A stretch of DNA of 64,000 nt, from contig NC_037640.1 of assembly GCF_003254395.2 (NCBI RefSeq), forward strand, positions 5,562,289 through 5,626,288. Direction: 5' to 3'. The DNA is from Apis mellifera (Eukaryota > Arthropoda > Insecta > Hymenoptera > Apidae). Positions 46,603 to 59,922 of this stretch are shown here, piece by piece. The first letter of the stretch is position 1, and each line of letters starts with the position of its first letter. Both the position numbers and the translations under genes were made by a program. A model generated the notes under the pieces. It did no database searches and was not told the DNA's origin. It worked only from the letters and a program-made list of their open reading frames with translations.

Positions 46603-47528
46603 CTCTCAAGAGTATCGTTTTAATAATAAATTAGGTAAAACGTAATTTTTAAAATTTATTATTATTATTGACTCGCGTGTCAACTCCCTTAACGAATCTT
46701 TCGTTCTTATTCGATCCCATTCACACTCTCCCCATAAGGATCAATTCACATTCCTGTACACGTGTAATATATACATATATATATCTCGATTACTTCCTCG
46801 TGAGATAAACCAGTCCCCAACCCATCCTGGTTCACAACTTCCTCACCGAGGCTCGGTTATCTCGCCACGTTCCTCGCCTCGGTTGACACCGGACGAGGCG
46901 GTTACGTAAGACAAGTGCCCGCCGGATTAAACGTGGAACAACAAACGTGGCGAGTATTTGCGCGCGTGATTGCGCGCCAGACCTGGCCCGTGTTCAACGC
47001 AAATCCGTGTATTAATATCGATGCGACGTGATGGCCGGTCGACGGGTGGAGGGAAAGAGGAGGAGGAGGAACGGGGAAGGATAAGCGGGACGGGTAAACA
47101 GAGATTGCTTCCGATACTTGGTTGAATTTGACGACGGAAGAGGGATGAAAGAACGAAGAAGAAGATACATATTAATTCGGAATTAAATTACTCTTTTCGA
47201 TCGAATTACTTATTAATACAAATTGGGATCGAGGAATTGGTCGAAAAAACAAATGAACTGTAAAAGGTACTAAATTAAAGAAGTTTCTTCGAATTTCTAC
47301 GATCCTCCTTTTAAAGAAAATGAACGAACGAATGAATTATAAAAATCGAAAATATCCAAAAAAAAAAAGAAACCATCGAAGATATCCATCGCATCGCAAC
47401 GATTTCGTCGAATCGACAGAATCAATTCTATCCAAACGGTCGAATCGCGTTCCATTGAACCGTAAACGCCAGCTTCCGTGTTCCGGCTAACTGTTCATCA
47501 CGAGGAACCGTGCGCGCGCCTCTCGATC

Positions 47529-47638
47529 CGAGGAGGGACGAGGAGGGACGAGGGACGAGGACAGTGCATCGAGCGCAATAAACGGAGAGAGGGAGAGAGA
47601 ATGAGAGGGAGAGAAAGAAGGAAGGAGAGAGAGAGAGG
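47529..47638 (+). repeat. GGACGAGGAG minisatellite and GA-rich tract
   Basis: GGACGAGGAG-type units at 47529-47561, then an almost pure purine GA tract at 47584-47638. Confidence 0.85.
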
Positions 47639-49882
47639 TAACGTTGCTCGCCCATTAAACTATAGCCTCCCATGGTTGGTCTAGTTTAAAGCCGTCGTCG
47701 GGTCTCGCGTGAGTCTGATCGCAGTTCGAACAGGTTGAACAGTTGGGTAATGGAGGCGCCCACATCTCTCCGCTAGCGGTACCAGCTTCTGTTATCTCAG
47801 TTGCTTCGAATCCACCAGACTATTTCCACGGGACGATAGCGAGTTTCGTGGAAGATCGGGGGCTGTTGGATCCCATCAGAGGAATGAGCGGGAATTGGAC
47901 GGGAATGAGAATAGTCTCGACTTTATCGACTGTAGGTCATTGATCTCGAACGATTTGTTCGTTTAACGGGGGAGAGGAATTATATTCGTGGAAAAGGGAT
48001 TCAAGAATTTTTTTATTAATCGAATCTTTCCTAACTTTATCCCTCGAATTGTTAAATCCTTTGGCAATGCGGTATTTAGATTAAAGAAAAAAGAAAGAAA
48101 GGAAACTTTGGATTCGTTTAATAAAAAGATTCTCTTGATAATTGATGCCATGGATGTAGAAAATGAAATTATCTTGATGAAAGTCCAGCCATTGAGAGAA
48201 TGAAACTCATCTATTCTTTCTCCCCTCGTGATTTATATAACGGTTGATCGAATTTTCACGGGGAGCAAGATTTTTTCCCCGGTATTTTTCGTTCGGGGCC
48301 GAGGGATTGAAAACTTATTGGTGTGGAGAGTGAAAGGTGGGCCGGGCGAAAGCCGCGCACCAAGGCTTGGAGCTCGTTTCAAAAATTCCTGAGGGAGAAG
48401 TATGTAATTATCTGGGAATAATGGACACCCTAGGCGGCCCGGGTTAACTTTCGTCCAAGCTATATAGGATTCGTTCGAGATGCGGCCGCAGATTTATTGG
48501 CCACGTTGACGGCCGGGCGACGTATAAATTACGATTTCTTTTTTATCCGTATGGTCAACCAGACCTGTCGCTCTTCCTAATTCGAATTCCTCGCTTCTCC
48601 TTTTTTCTTCTTCTTCCATAACCAATTTATATCGCCTATTTTCGAAAAAGCAGCCATTCAATAGTAGCCGCTTCTTAAGAAAAACGCGTATAAAAATAGA
48701 ATAGCATCGTAATCTTCTTTATATCCTCTACGAATCCTCTCCGCCGATCGTTATTTATTTCCAATATAAATAAAAATTCGAGGGAAGGAAATGCAATTTT
48801 TGTCGAAGCGAAATCCTCGCTCGGCAAGAATCCTCGAAAGCGACGAGACGCGTTTCGAAGGTCGCGCTCCTCTTTCAGGGATGGGTGAAAAAGAATCTGC
48901 GGGGGAGGGAGGGTCCAGAAAGATCTTTATCCCCTTCTCTCTCATTCTCGGCTCCTCCTCGAAACGGCTTTTGTCGAATTTTCTGCGCGTATGGAGACAA
49001 AGTGGAGAGAAACTGGTCGACCTCTGGGTCCCCTCGGGTCTTTTTCTCCCTTCCTTTTCCCGCAGACATCCTGTTGTCGTATTGCTCCCGTCCATTTGCG
49101 GCTCGATCCAAGACCAGGCAAGAAACGCGGCGGGCCCGTGGATAAGGGGATCCTCGGGTGGGACGAGGTGTCAGGCCGACCGCAATTATCAGTAATGATA
49201 GCCTCCTCGCGAGGCCCGTTCTAGCGGCGACAGTTATACGCCGCCATATTGATGACCGGTCGCGCATGAACGAATGTGTACGTGACCCCCACGGGATCAT
49301 TGAATCATACCAGGATCCCTCCTCCTCCTCCTCCCCGATTTTCCGTTACCTCTTCGCAGGAACGCAGAATCACGCGGACACGGCAGATCTCTTTGACCCT
49401 GCTTCTGCCTCTCTGATCGAGCAACAAGAAGAATACCTTTTCGCAAGAGTTGGAATTTAAATCCGAATTTAAATAAATTTAATATTCTTCGTATCGTTTT
49501 GATATATTTAGAAGAATTTAAAAACGGACATTTCCTTCCTTCTCACGGTTAAGAAAAGTTCTAAACCTCTCCTTCTGTTCTTACAGACATCTCCTTCTAC
49601 CAACGTAAAATTCCCATCGCAACCCCGGTTGGTTCGTTCGTTTCGACGAGAAAATAAAAAGAAATATGGAAATGGAGGCAGACACGCCGGCTGGCTCGCG
49701 ATAGATCTTCCATACCTGTTCCCCGCGAGCACGAGTTCGTCGCCGCGTCGATATTATATTCTCGCGGTCGTTGTTCCAAGTTGGCCGCCGAGCATCGATG
49801 ATAATAATTATCGTGTTACGATGGATGACTTTCTCATTCGTCTGCCCAGGCCCTGCACGCATTCGCCCGCTCGCATTCGCAG

Positions 49883-50055
49883 GGATATCGGATCGTTTGT
49901 CTCTCGAACTGTCCGTGTCCGCTTCCGTCACTGGCCGGCCCCGGGATGCGCGTACAGTAACCACCGAGCGGTTACTCGAGCGGATTCCTATCAGTGACAT
50001 GCAAATCGATCTCCCTGGGCTCTCCGACCTTTGCTACGAAACAGACGTATCTCTG
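49883..50055 (+). CDS. Candidate internal exon within the long intron
   Basis: A pyrimidine-rich acceptor ending CATTCGCAG at 49882 and a donor CTG|GTAAGC at 50056 bracket 173 nt. One frame is open throughout (phase 1 in, phase 0 out). It starts ISDRLSLELSVSASVTGRP and later reads TTERLLERIPISDMQIDLPG. The minus strand is also open over most of the same bases, so GC-driven chance is a real alternative. The sequence is not the missing PH-domain continuation. It could be an exon of a nested gene or a cryptic exon. Confidence 0.2.
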
Positions 50056-51316
50056 GTAAGCCGTGTGTCTGTGTGTGCATCTTCTACCATATACATATTT
50101 ACGCTATCGTTCCCTCGGATCTATACCCTTCGGTGGAGACCCACCCCCTTCGAGGCCGCGTTTCGCTCGCGAGAACCACGACGAAACTCCCTTCTAGCTC
50201 CTTGATGACTCCTTTTTCTTCTGAGAGAGACAGAGAGAGTTTTTCGTTTCTGTTCATGGCGTTTGTTCGTGGAAGAGATTTTGGGAGGAGATGTGCAGAT
50301 TGCTCGTTCATCGTATTTAATTTTGATTACGAAGGAGGATTATTGGAGGTTGTGAATACAGCGAGGGATGAATACAGTGTTTTCGATTAATTTCTTGTTT
50401 TCTGAGGAGAAATTGGACGTCGCTTCGTGTCACCACTGAAGAGACGTTGAACCATCATTGGAAACTATCAATTTGTCGAAACGAGGTTAATGGGAACAGC
50501 TAGCTACTACGTCCAGATATCCTCCGTATCCGTTCGTAGCCGGTTAAACGTCGGCAATTTGCTCCGCGTTTTTTTTTTTTTTTCGAAATGGTCTTGAAAA
50601 TATCGTAAACCGAGATAAACGATCGCGAGAAACATTTTTAAGAAGGGGGGAAAAACTGGATTAGGCAATGTGTAAAAGTAGTAGTGGTGGTATATATGCA
50701 AAACCGGGAGAAACAGCCTGAGAATCTAAAAAAGAAAAGAGAAAAAAAGGAAAGGATGATGGAAACGAGCCGACTAACCAGTTTACCGCAACGACTGCTT
50801 TTTTCTTTATTCCTATTTTTGGCTATTTTATGGATTTACGGTAATCCGCCGTTCTAACTCAGCCATGACGAGAAATATACCTGTCTCCTGTTCTTTAATT
50901 TACAATCGTTGAATCAAGTCGTCCCGTGTAATTCGAATTCGTTTCCCCGACGATTCACGGAATTGTCACGATATTCGACTTTATCGGAGCTAAAGTTCCA
51001 AACTTGACCACCCTTCCTCAAACGTTAAAACGTCGAAAATAAACCAGTCTCGTTCGAGGAAGAAAGAAAAAAAAAGGAAAAAAAAGAATTTCCAGAACCG
51101 TAAAAACGAAGGAAGGACCGTCGAAGGTATTTCCGAACCAACGAATCCTTTCTTCCCTTTTATTTCATGGAGCAAAGCGAATCGGGTCCAGAGGGTTCAC
51201 GAATCGTCGGTTTTGTGCAGGGCTGTTCCCTAGGACAATGAGAGGTTGCCCTCTTCCTACGGTTGGCTCATCTTCCTTTTGAAAACCGGCCTTCAGCCAC
51301 TCGGCCGCTTCTTATT

Positions 51317-51360
51317 CTTCTTATTCCTCCTTTTTCTTCTTCTTCTTCTTCTTCGTCTTC
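51317..51360 (+). repeat. (TTC)n microsatellite
   Basis: C/T-only triplet run. Confidence 0.9.
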
Positions 51361-54300
51361 TGCTCCGGTCCAGATGCTGGGATCACGAAATCAGCGAAGT
51401 GTTCGCGTTGAGAGGCGTTTGGGCCCCGGCCGTGGCGCCCAAACGAGTTTTAAATTGCATCGGCCGGCCATTTGAATGCGAAAACACGCGAGGATGCAAA
51501 ACGGGCCGCCTAAACGCACCACCTGATCGTCCATCTCGGCCCCCCAACACTTCTCTTTCTCCTCTGTTTTTTAAGTTGGAGGCTGCTTTTAGCCAGATAC
51601 TTTCAATCTGTACCACGGCTTGATATTCGGGGACGTGCAACAGGTTCTTGATTAGGATACGATTGCTCTCGATCGGAGAGGTTTCAGTTCCAGAGATTGC
51701 TTTTTAAAGACGAATTTTAGATCGGTCACTCAATTTCTTTAAAGAATTAGAAAAAAGGAAAATGTGGATCCACTTGATAAAAAATTTAGGTTAATAACTC
51801 CCTTCAAAAAAACCTTCATTCTAAGTTGCAAGAAAAGAACAAATAATACACTTTACTCGTTTCGCTCTCCGTGTAGTGTGACTAATTCAAAGTATCTTAC
51901 AACGATCGTAAAAATCACAAAGTGGAAAGATATATTTCTCGCGTATCGTAAAATAAACTAACTATGATCGAAGAAAGAGATTAATTCAATTACTATGCCC
52001 AAGCATATTCACTTTTCACGCTGTCGAATATTAAATTCGGTTAAATTCACGAATATTATCTCGTCCAACTAATTTCAAATTATTTTATACCCGAATAACG
52101 AAACGAAAGCTTCTCGAAAACCCCTTTACGAGGCGGAAAGGTGTCGGTCGTAAGAAAGAAAAGAGAGAAAAAAAGGGGCCACCACCGTGCGCGGTTCGAT
52201 TTTCACGCAACATCGTAACTCGGATTAATCCCGACACGGATTGTGCACGCGTGCCTGGCCCGACCACCTGTCGCATAATTCCTGATCCAAGTCTCTCCCC
52301 CTCTTCGTCCCGCGCGGATCCTCGATCGTGGTGAAAATTCGCGGAATCCAGGTTTGATTTAGAAGCGGGAAGGGAAGTTGCGCCGCGACGTGGTTGTGTT
52401 GCGAGTCGTTCGAGACGGCTCGGTTCAAAACATTCATAGATCTCTCGAATGATAAATTTTTTTCCTTTTTTCTTTCTCTCTCTCTTCAACGAAGAAAACC
52501 TTGAACGACGCTTCGTTTCTTCGATTTTGCTTGCTCTTGTTTGGGTTCGTACTAACTCGGGGATCGGGATTAATTAAAATTCACAGCGGAGCTGTTAATT
52601 CGAATTTGATTTCTCATCGAGATGAGGACGTCTCGTTCGATTTTTATTTTATTACGCGCGACAATTATACAGCGAGAGGGAACTGTGAGGCGTTACTATG
52701 TTGGCGGGATTAAAATTTAATCCCCGAGGATTAAGTGTCTTCTGAATGCGGTCGGATTAGGATTCGGACTTTTTTTACGAATTCCTTCGCGTACTTTTTC
52801 AAAAAGATTCCAATCTAGTTTGGAATCTGAAAAGGGGGAAAAAGGGAAAAGAAAGGAAAATATATTGCGACAGTTTGGGTTATCGTAGGTTAATTTTTCA
52901 ATCTTGTTTCTTTCGGAGTTAAATATCATTCTCTCCTCGTAAAGGCGTGTGGAAATTATTTATTTCGAGTAGAAACCTGGAATCTTTTTTCCATTCTTGA
53001 TTCCGTATTGAAAAACAATTTCTTATAATTCAAAAGTTTGATGATGAAGTGAACTTATCGATTTACATTTGTTAAAAAAAAAAAGGAAAGAACAGATCTT
53101 TAAAAATAATATCATCTTTCGAAATTCTAGATTCGAAACAAAACCAAGAAGGGACAATTATTAAATGGCTCGAGATAAAATGTAACTAAATATGTCGTAA
53201 GAATCACGAATCCTGGGCTCTTTTTCTCGCAAAAATATCGAAAGATTTCGAATTTTCTCAAAGTTTCCCTTAACGAGATCTCGTCCATTCGATACAAGGA
53301 CGCGTTTCCAAACGATTCGATCGGCCACGTCAGGTAACGAAAAAGAAAAAAGAATTCAATTTACCAGCTGTCCGGATTGACAGAGGAGATTTCTTTCCGT
53401 GCGAATTCTTCTACTCCATGGTCCCAGATTCGTCCTAGATAAAGGAGGAACCACCGTTCGGAATAATTTCACGGCGTGAAACGCGCGCAACCACGTATTC
53501 TGCGATGTTCTGCGTGTCAGATACGGCCAGCACGAAGAATGGTGGCCCGGCCTCGGCCCCCCTTTGATTCTATCTTTGGGCCCCGGGACTTTTTTTTGAC
53601 GAAACCGATTCCTTTCCAACCGATCCTCCTCCCGCGATGACCCATTCTGCGTTTAACGAGTGATCGACGAGTGACAGTGGTTGGAAGAGGAGATGGATCT
53701 GTTTGTTGCTCTGCAAGTTTGATTGAAAATAATTAATAATATTCGATATCTGTGCGGTGGAAATATTTATTTTTACGGTGTCGTAGTTCAAATTAGTGAG
53801 ATATCGAGATAGACAGATTTCTTTTTGTTAGTGCATTTGAAAATTATTGATAAAATGCGTGTAATTTGTTGCAGAATACGAGCACTCGAAATGTTGTAAA
53901 ATCTGAAAAAAGAAACCCAGTGCACCATTCAAGCAAGAATGGAAAATGGAAGGAATAGTAATTGCAGAATCAAGTTGTTGAAACGAAAAGAGAATAGTCG
54001 TAAAGTTTAATCCCAAACGATTACTCTTGCAAAAAAAACAAGTCCTTTCCTTTTCATCCTCAAAGCTCAAACAATTTCTCCCTTCATAGTCATTTCCTCG
54101 TTCGTCGAACTCGAAAGAGAGGCAAAACGTTGCGCGATTTAGAAACGATCCTCGTCTCCTCGCGTGAAAACCTGGAGAGGGGAATCGCAGGTGGTTTTTC
54201 ATCGCGATGAAAATAACCTCCTCTTCTTTCCCTTCGTCTCTTCTCCTTTTTTCTCTCTTTCTTCCTTTTCCTTTCTTTCTTTTTCTTTTTTTTCCACCAG

Positions 54301-54667
54301 TTCCTTTGATGTCCAGAATTCAAAAGAAGTCCGCGTGTTCCTCGTTGGTGAAGCAGGTTCGGCAAATTAGCAGCCCTTTTGTGCTGCCACTCGCTCGCTC
54401 GCCGCCAGTGAATTCGGTTTAAATCGCGCCGCCTCGCCGGCCCGATCGAAATACGCGCGGCCTCTTCCGGGAAGATGTGTCGAGAAACCTTGGCTTGCCT
54501 CGCTCCGATATTTCCGTCACAACGTCTTGTCACGCTCCTGGATTTTCGAATTCCTTCCCTTTCAAACTTTAACAGGAGATCGTTTCGCTTGTCCCACCTT
54601 TCTCCCTTTTCCTTTTTGCCGGCGACATATAGCGAGGGATAAATTTTCTTCTTTCGTGAAGAGATAC

Positions 54668-54682
54668 TTATATATATATATA
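54668..54682 (+). repeat. (TA)n microsatellite
   Basis: About seven TA units. Confidence 0.9.
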
Positions 54683-56539
54683 TCTTTAGAACGAATATAT
54701 TAAACAATTTTTTTTTTTAAACTGAGACACCATTATATAATTATTGAAATTTCCTTTCCTTCCTAATATTCTCTATTGTTCGATCAGCAAAATCGAAATT
54801 CAAACTGCATCTCCCAGCTATATCCACTCATACATCTATCCTCCTCTCCCTTTCCTCTTCGAAGAGGAAAACTTCGTTCCTCGAAACGATTAAGTTGCCT
54901 CATTCATATCTCAGCTTGGAAGAGAGAACGGTATCTCTACGTGATTATACAAGCTGCAAATTAAAATAGAGAGGGGATGAATTCGGAGAATCGGGTTCGT
55001 TAAAACCCGTCGATTGTCCCATCAGTGGGTAACGGGTCGAGGTTGTGTTTGTGAGAAACAGAGGAACGACAGGTAGAGTGTATAAAGTGGCCACGACGGC
55101 GGTCGTTAGAACGTGTAGAACCGTTCGAATTAGACGGGGCGCAACGAGGGATACGGTACGCGGGCCCAAGGAGGAGTTTGCCGGCTCCTCTAATTGCATC
55201 TAATTAGATTAGAAGGGGCCGTGTTGTAGGTCCGGTGTTGATCAGGGTAAGGGCAGGTCCGGATCCTCTCCTCCCCGCCCTCGAATTCGATTACCATTCC
55301 CCGTGCTTTTAATCGGCACGATTAGACGAGCGCGGTACGAGCGAGCCATCGTACGAGACGATGGCGTTAATTGAAACCTCGACGGCGAAGGATGGACGGA
55401 TTTTTCTTTATTTTTTCTCGATTCGATTCTCGTTGAGCTGGTCCGTAAATCGAGGCGTGTTGGACTCTGTATGTACTCTGTTGTTTAGACATGTGTTTTT
55501 GAATAATATGTGGATGTAGGTTGGAACTCGTAGGATGAAAAGGTTGTTTAAGTTATCGATCAAATTTCATTCCTTTCTACTTTGTCCTATTAGATCTATT
55601 TAGATTTTATTTCTTGACTATTTTCTTGAATCGAAGGGGAACGAATATATCGGGTTGGACGGGAAGGATTAATCTCTATTTATCCTCTTTGTCTTCGCGA
55701 ATGAAACTTCTCACGAGCCGATATTTATCTGAACTGGATGGATATATATCGTGGCTTGGCGAAAAAATGGAAAGTTACGCAAAAGATGTTGCACGATCTC
55801 GTTTATGTGAGATGGGGAATAGATGGTGTAATTGTTCCAACGATTTATTATTCGAGATGGAATTGGTGCGTAGAATTTGAATAATGGAAAACTTAAACGG
55901 GGTTGAAACTCGATATCATCAGATCTTCCTCTACTAATTTTCTTTCGTCGTTTCCAGATATCGCAGGGAGAAGGGAAAAGAAAAGGGAAAAAGCGGAAAA
56001 GGTTATAGCGCTTTGTCCCGGTGTTTAATCCTTCAAAGAGATTGATGCTCGCGCAGGGTCGTACATCTTAATGTTTCCACTCTATCGTGGACGAAGTGAT
56101 TAATCGTGTAAGGAAGGTAACGGTACAAGGATTTTATAATTTGAAGGGAATCCTCCTCCTCCTTGGTCCGTGGGAAGAATCGCTTTTTCATCCCATCACC
56201 CCCTAACCTCGCCGTTTCCTTCCCCTTCCATCTCGAAACGCCTCCTCCTCGAACTTAGCCTTAAACAGCAACAACCTTCGCCTTCCCTTCCTTCCTTCGT
56301 TCATTCTATTTCTTCGGCGATAAATCACAAAAAAGGACACGCCACGGACACTCGAAAATGTCCGGCAAGACCACAGCCCATTCTCCCCCCATAATTCATC
56401 CCAACCCTCCTTACCATATTTACCAGAATTTGTCGTGGCGAGCATCACGACGAGTTAAAAATCGCCAGATTTATCACCTCGTGATTCACGTATCCCAAGC
56501 TCGCGTTTCCCAAGTTCATCTTCGGTGAAAAAGTTCTTT

Positions 56540-56566
56540 ATTCTCTCTCTCTCTCTCTCTCTCTCT
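56540..56566 (+). repeat. (TC)n microsatellite
   Basis: About 13 TC units. Confidence 0.95.
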
Positions 56567-57130
56567 TTTCTTTTCGTTTTTTCAACAAAGGACACGATCT
56601 CTCCACGGAGAGATCGAACAGAGAGCCGGCAACGTGTCCCTCGACAACGAGCCTCGCTCGACGATCTGTCCGACTTCATTAAGGGGGTCATATAGCATCG
56701 CGGGCAGAAGAAGGTCGCCTCGAGGGGTTTCCTAATTGTGTGCGGGGAGCGAGAAGGGGTGGAGGGTTGGCAGATACGTATGGTCGCGCTTTTTGACCCC
56801 GTGCTCCTGTTCGTTCCGCGCGATTTATCGTCGCGCTTCCCCTCCCCAGGCTTGGGGAGTTGTTTTGTCGGTGTTTAGAGAAGAGGGCGTGTTTCTCCTC
56901 GTTTGTCAAAAGATTATCTATCGATCCTTCGTTTCCTCCGCAATTAATATCACAATTGTTAATGTTAACAATCGATTGTTCCTCCAAGAAGTATTTATTT
57001 TTCTTTTATTTTTCTCGCGAAAGTAGAATTAATTTAAATTAATTTTTGAAGAGTGTGCATTCGCAAGAACTCGATGTTAATTACCCTTTGCCACGCGTGA
57101 ATCGTAATAATACGTTCTGCTCGAAGCGAG

Positions 57131-57148
57131 AGGAGGAGGAGGAGGAGG
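57131..57148 (+). repeat. (GGA)n microsatellite
   Basis: Six GGA units. Confidence 0.93.
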
Positions 57149-57313
57149 TTGTGTAAATCGTACATTAACGAGTAAGAGAGGAGGAGTTGGAAATGGATAT
57201 TTTATCGAATCTGTTGGTATCGCGTCGTGGTCGGTTTCTGGGTGGTCAGAATTGTTCGGCGTGGCGGGCGAAAAATTCTGGCGGGCGCGTTTACAGGCCC
57301 TCCTCGGGGACAA

Positions 57314-57336
57314 CGACGAGGACGAGGACGAGGACG
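57314..57336 (+). repeat. (GACGAG)n microsatellite
   Basis: Short GACGAG hexamer run giving Asp/Glu in one frame. Confidence 0.88.
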
Positions 57337-58587
57337 GGGTTGAAGTATTTACGGTCTCGTCGAGACAATGCTCACGCACCGGCGCGGATCTCTCCCCTCC
57401 TCCACCTTCGATTCCTCGATACCTTGTCGAGCCGTACCGACACGCGGCCGCAAAAATGCGCGGCCGTGCGTGTCTTCCGGTTACCGTTTAAGGCAAATAT
57501 CCCGCCGTCTCGAGCCTCGTCCAAGGGACCAACTTAGCTTCGAGAGTGTTTCCAGGAAACAGTGTTTACGATATTGGTGGATCATAGAATGTAAAGGAGG
57601 AAAGTATTTCCCGTGTAAGAATTTTCCACTTTGCCTCTCTTCCTTTTTTTTTTAATTTTATTTTAAGAAGAGAAAAAATATATATATTTATATATTTAGA
57701 CAAAGCTTCTTACAATTTAGTTAATTTATTATGGTTTAAAAACTAAGAATCTTGCAATATTGATTGTATTATCTAATTGTAATTATCTTTTTAAAAAAAG
57801 ATTTTTGGATTGAGAATTTTCCTTGGTTTTATGATTTGGAAATGACGAAGTGGAGGAACGAAGGAGATTATTCGATGAGTATAATCCTCGTACGAATCAA
57901 AAAAAAAAAAAAGAAAAATGGGGCTACGTGGAAGGTCGTTTAGAATGCATCCAGTGTTTCGTGAAAGTGCATCGAAGCGTTTATCTTCCGGGATTCGTGC
58001 GATTAGTCGTCGATGGATCATGGAATAGAATAGATTGCCAGTCGAATGATCGTCGACGCCTGATGGATCGCCTTCTCACGATCCATTGATGGATAGACCG
58101 ATACTGGTGCTAATGAGAAACGCTGTTTAATGACTCGAATCCCTGTGGGAAATGACATTCTGGGATTTGATTTTTATCTTGGAAGGATAGGATGGTTGGA
58201 AATGCTGGATTCTTCGGCGCGTAGCTCTAAATGGAGTTGGTTTATGATTTGGAACTTTTGTGATTGATGGAATTTTTTCTCAAGATATCTTCAAAAATAA
58301 GGATTTGTTGTTGGAATCTTTATCGTTGTTGTTTATAAATTATTATTACGAACGAAGCGATTCTTTAGATTCTTATGGTTCGCATGATACATTGAGCGCA
58401 TCATCAAGTCATTTTAAATGAATAATATCAATAGAAAAATAATATTATCTATTTGTGAGTAAAAATTTTTCTTCTTTGTATACTGTATTCCAACTGGATC
58501 GTTTTTATTTTCGTGCAAAATCGTAGATCAAGATTTTGCCAATGGTTTACCGTCCAGTTGATTTGGTAGAATCCTCTATGTTTTCTT

Positions 58588-58606
58588 CGTAGATTTAAAA
58601 TCTACG
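58588..58606. repeat. Perfect 19-bp palindrome
   Basis: CGTAGATTT-A-AAATCTACG: nine-base arms around one A. Confidence 0.9.
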
Positions 58607-59166
58607 GTTGTTAGTAGGCGTTCCAATGAATTATATTCGTCGAACTCCTCTCCAAGCACTCCCTCATCGCGCAAAGATCATTACAATTTTCTAGATTGAT
58701 AGCCAAGATAGATGAGCAAGATAGATGGAAGGTAGTGAAAGTGAGGCTTGGAAACAAGTACTCTTTAACTGGTAAATAAATCTAGTCCTTCTAAACCTTC
58801 TGAACCATAATAAACTTATGTTACACCTAGCCATCTACCCAGCCTAGGTTATATCTAGATTAAATTAAAGTGAACATACACCAGAGATCCAAGTTACAGG
58901 CCTCGCACACTCTATTTATCTAAACTCGAGTTAAAAAATTAAATTACACTTGTAATCGGTGCCTCTATCTCAAATTGAATTATACAACTTTCAACATCCC
59001 TAAACCAACGAAATTCAACGATTTGTATTTTTATACAATAATTGTATAACCGTTCATCTATTAGTGTTTCAAGTTTTAAAAGATAAGATTAATTAAAACT
59101 GCAACTCAATTGCAATTCAAAAAGATTACTATTGATGAACGCATCAATACAGAAGAAATAACACTT

Positions 59167-59922
59167 CTACCCATATCCATGAATCATAAATTCCATAAAT
59201 ATTCCACTTCACGAAATAAAGGAAAAATTTTAGAAGAGAAAAGAAGAGGAAAATGAATAAATAAATTTAGAGAAGAATAAGAGGAAGAAAATAAAGACAA
59301 TCCTCTTCTCAAATAAAGAATGCACGTGATACATGTAGTAAGACTATGCCTAGTCTTCTTCCTACCATGAATCATAAACCATATTCCAATTCACGAAATA
59401 AAGAAAAAATTTTAGAAGAGAAAAAGAAGAGGAAAATGAATAAATAAATCTAGAAGATAAGAGGAAGGAGATAAAGATCTTCTTCTCAAATAAAAAATGC
59501 ACGACGCAAGACTATGATCCTGAAGAAACACGCATAGTCTTCTTCCTACTCATATCTATGAATCGTAAACCGTGTTCCAATTCACGAAATAAAGGAAAAA
59601 TTTTAGGAGAAGAGAAAAAGAAGAGGAAAACGAATAAATAAATCTAGAGGATAAGAGGAAGGAGATAAAGGTTTCAAATAAAGAATACACGTAAGACTAT
59701 GATCCTGAAGAAACACTCTTAGTCTTCTTCCTACCCATATCCATGAATCGTAAACCGTGTTCCAATTCACGAAATAAAGGAAAAATTTTAGGAGAAGAGA
59801 AAAAGAAGAGGAAAACGAATAAATAAATCTAGAGGATAAGAGGAAGGAGATAAAGGTCCTCTTTTCAAATAAAGAATACACGTAAGACTATGATCCTGAA
59901 GAAACACGCATAGTCTTCTTCC
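59167..59922 (+). repeat. Tandem array, 4 units of about 185-191 bp with a hairpin in each unit
   Basis: The landmark ATGAATC occurs at 59179, 59367, 59558 and 59743. Units contain TTCACGAAATAAAGG, GAATAAATAAATCTAGA and a purine-rich middle. Every unit ends with an inverted repeat, AAGACTA...TAGTCTT (9-bp arms AAGACTATG/CATAGTCTT in units 2 and 4). Minus-strand frames of 63-92 codons here are repeat artefacts. Confidence 0.95.

Larger units (their letters stand above)
41724..59166 (+). other. Long outspread intron, unique part, without recognised genes
   Basis: The first bases are the GTGAGT donor of the PH exon. I scanned the rest for the continuation of the PH domain (a phase-0 exon with a VPQ motif, then a Trp-rich C-terminal helix) and did not find it. 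GC-richer stretches lie at 42.45-42.75, 44.3-44.7, 45.4-46.5, 48.8-49.4, 49.6-50.2, 51.2-51.6, 52.1-52.4, 55.0-55.4 and 57.2-57.5 kb, with AT-rich stop-dense DNA between. Frames in these patches are open on both strands, which argues against coding. About 58.4-59.1 kb looks CpG-poorer than the rest. Confidence 0.65.

Noticed and set aside
46812..46903. Ser/Pro-rich + frame ending at GTAAGA, phase-compatible with the PH exon
   Set aside because: The acceptor is weak, and the PH fold requires a different continuation after the DEH residues.
53170..53332. Open segment before GTAACG donor at 53333
   Set aside because: No convincing acceptor or start, AT-rich residues and no homology; expected by chance at this density of donors.
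54090..54707. 205-codon minus frame
   Set aside because: Contains a long Lys/Glu/Arg run from a pyrimidine tract and shows no recognisable domain.
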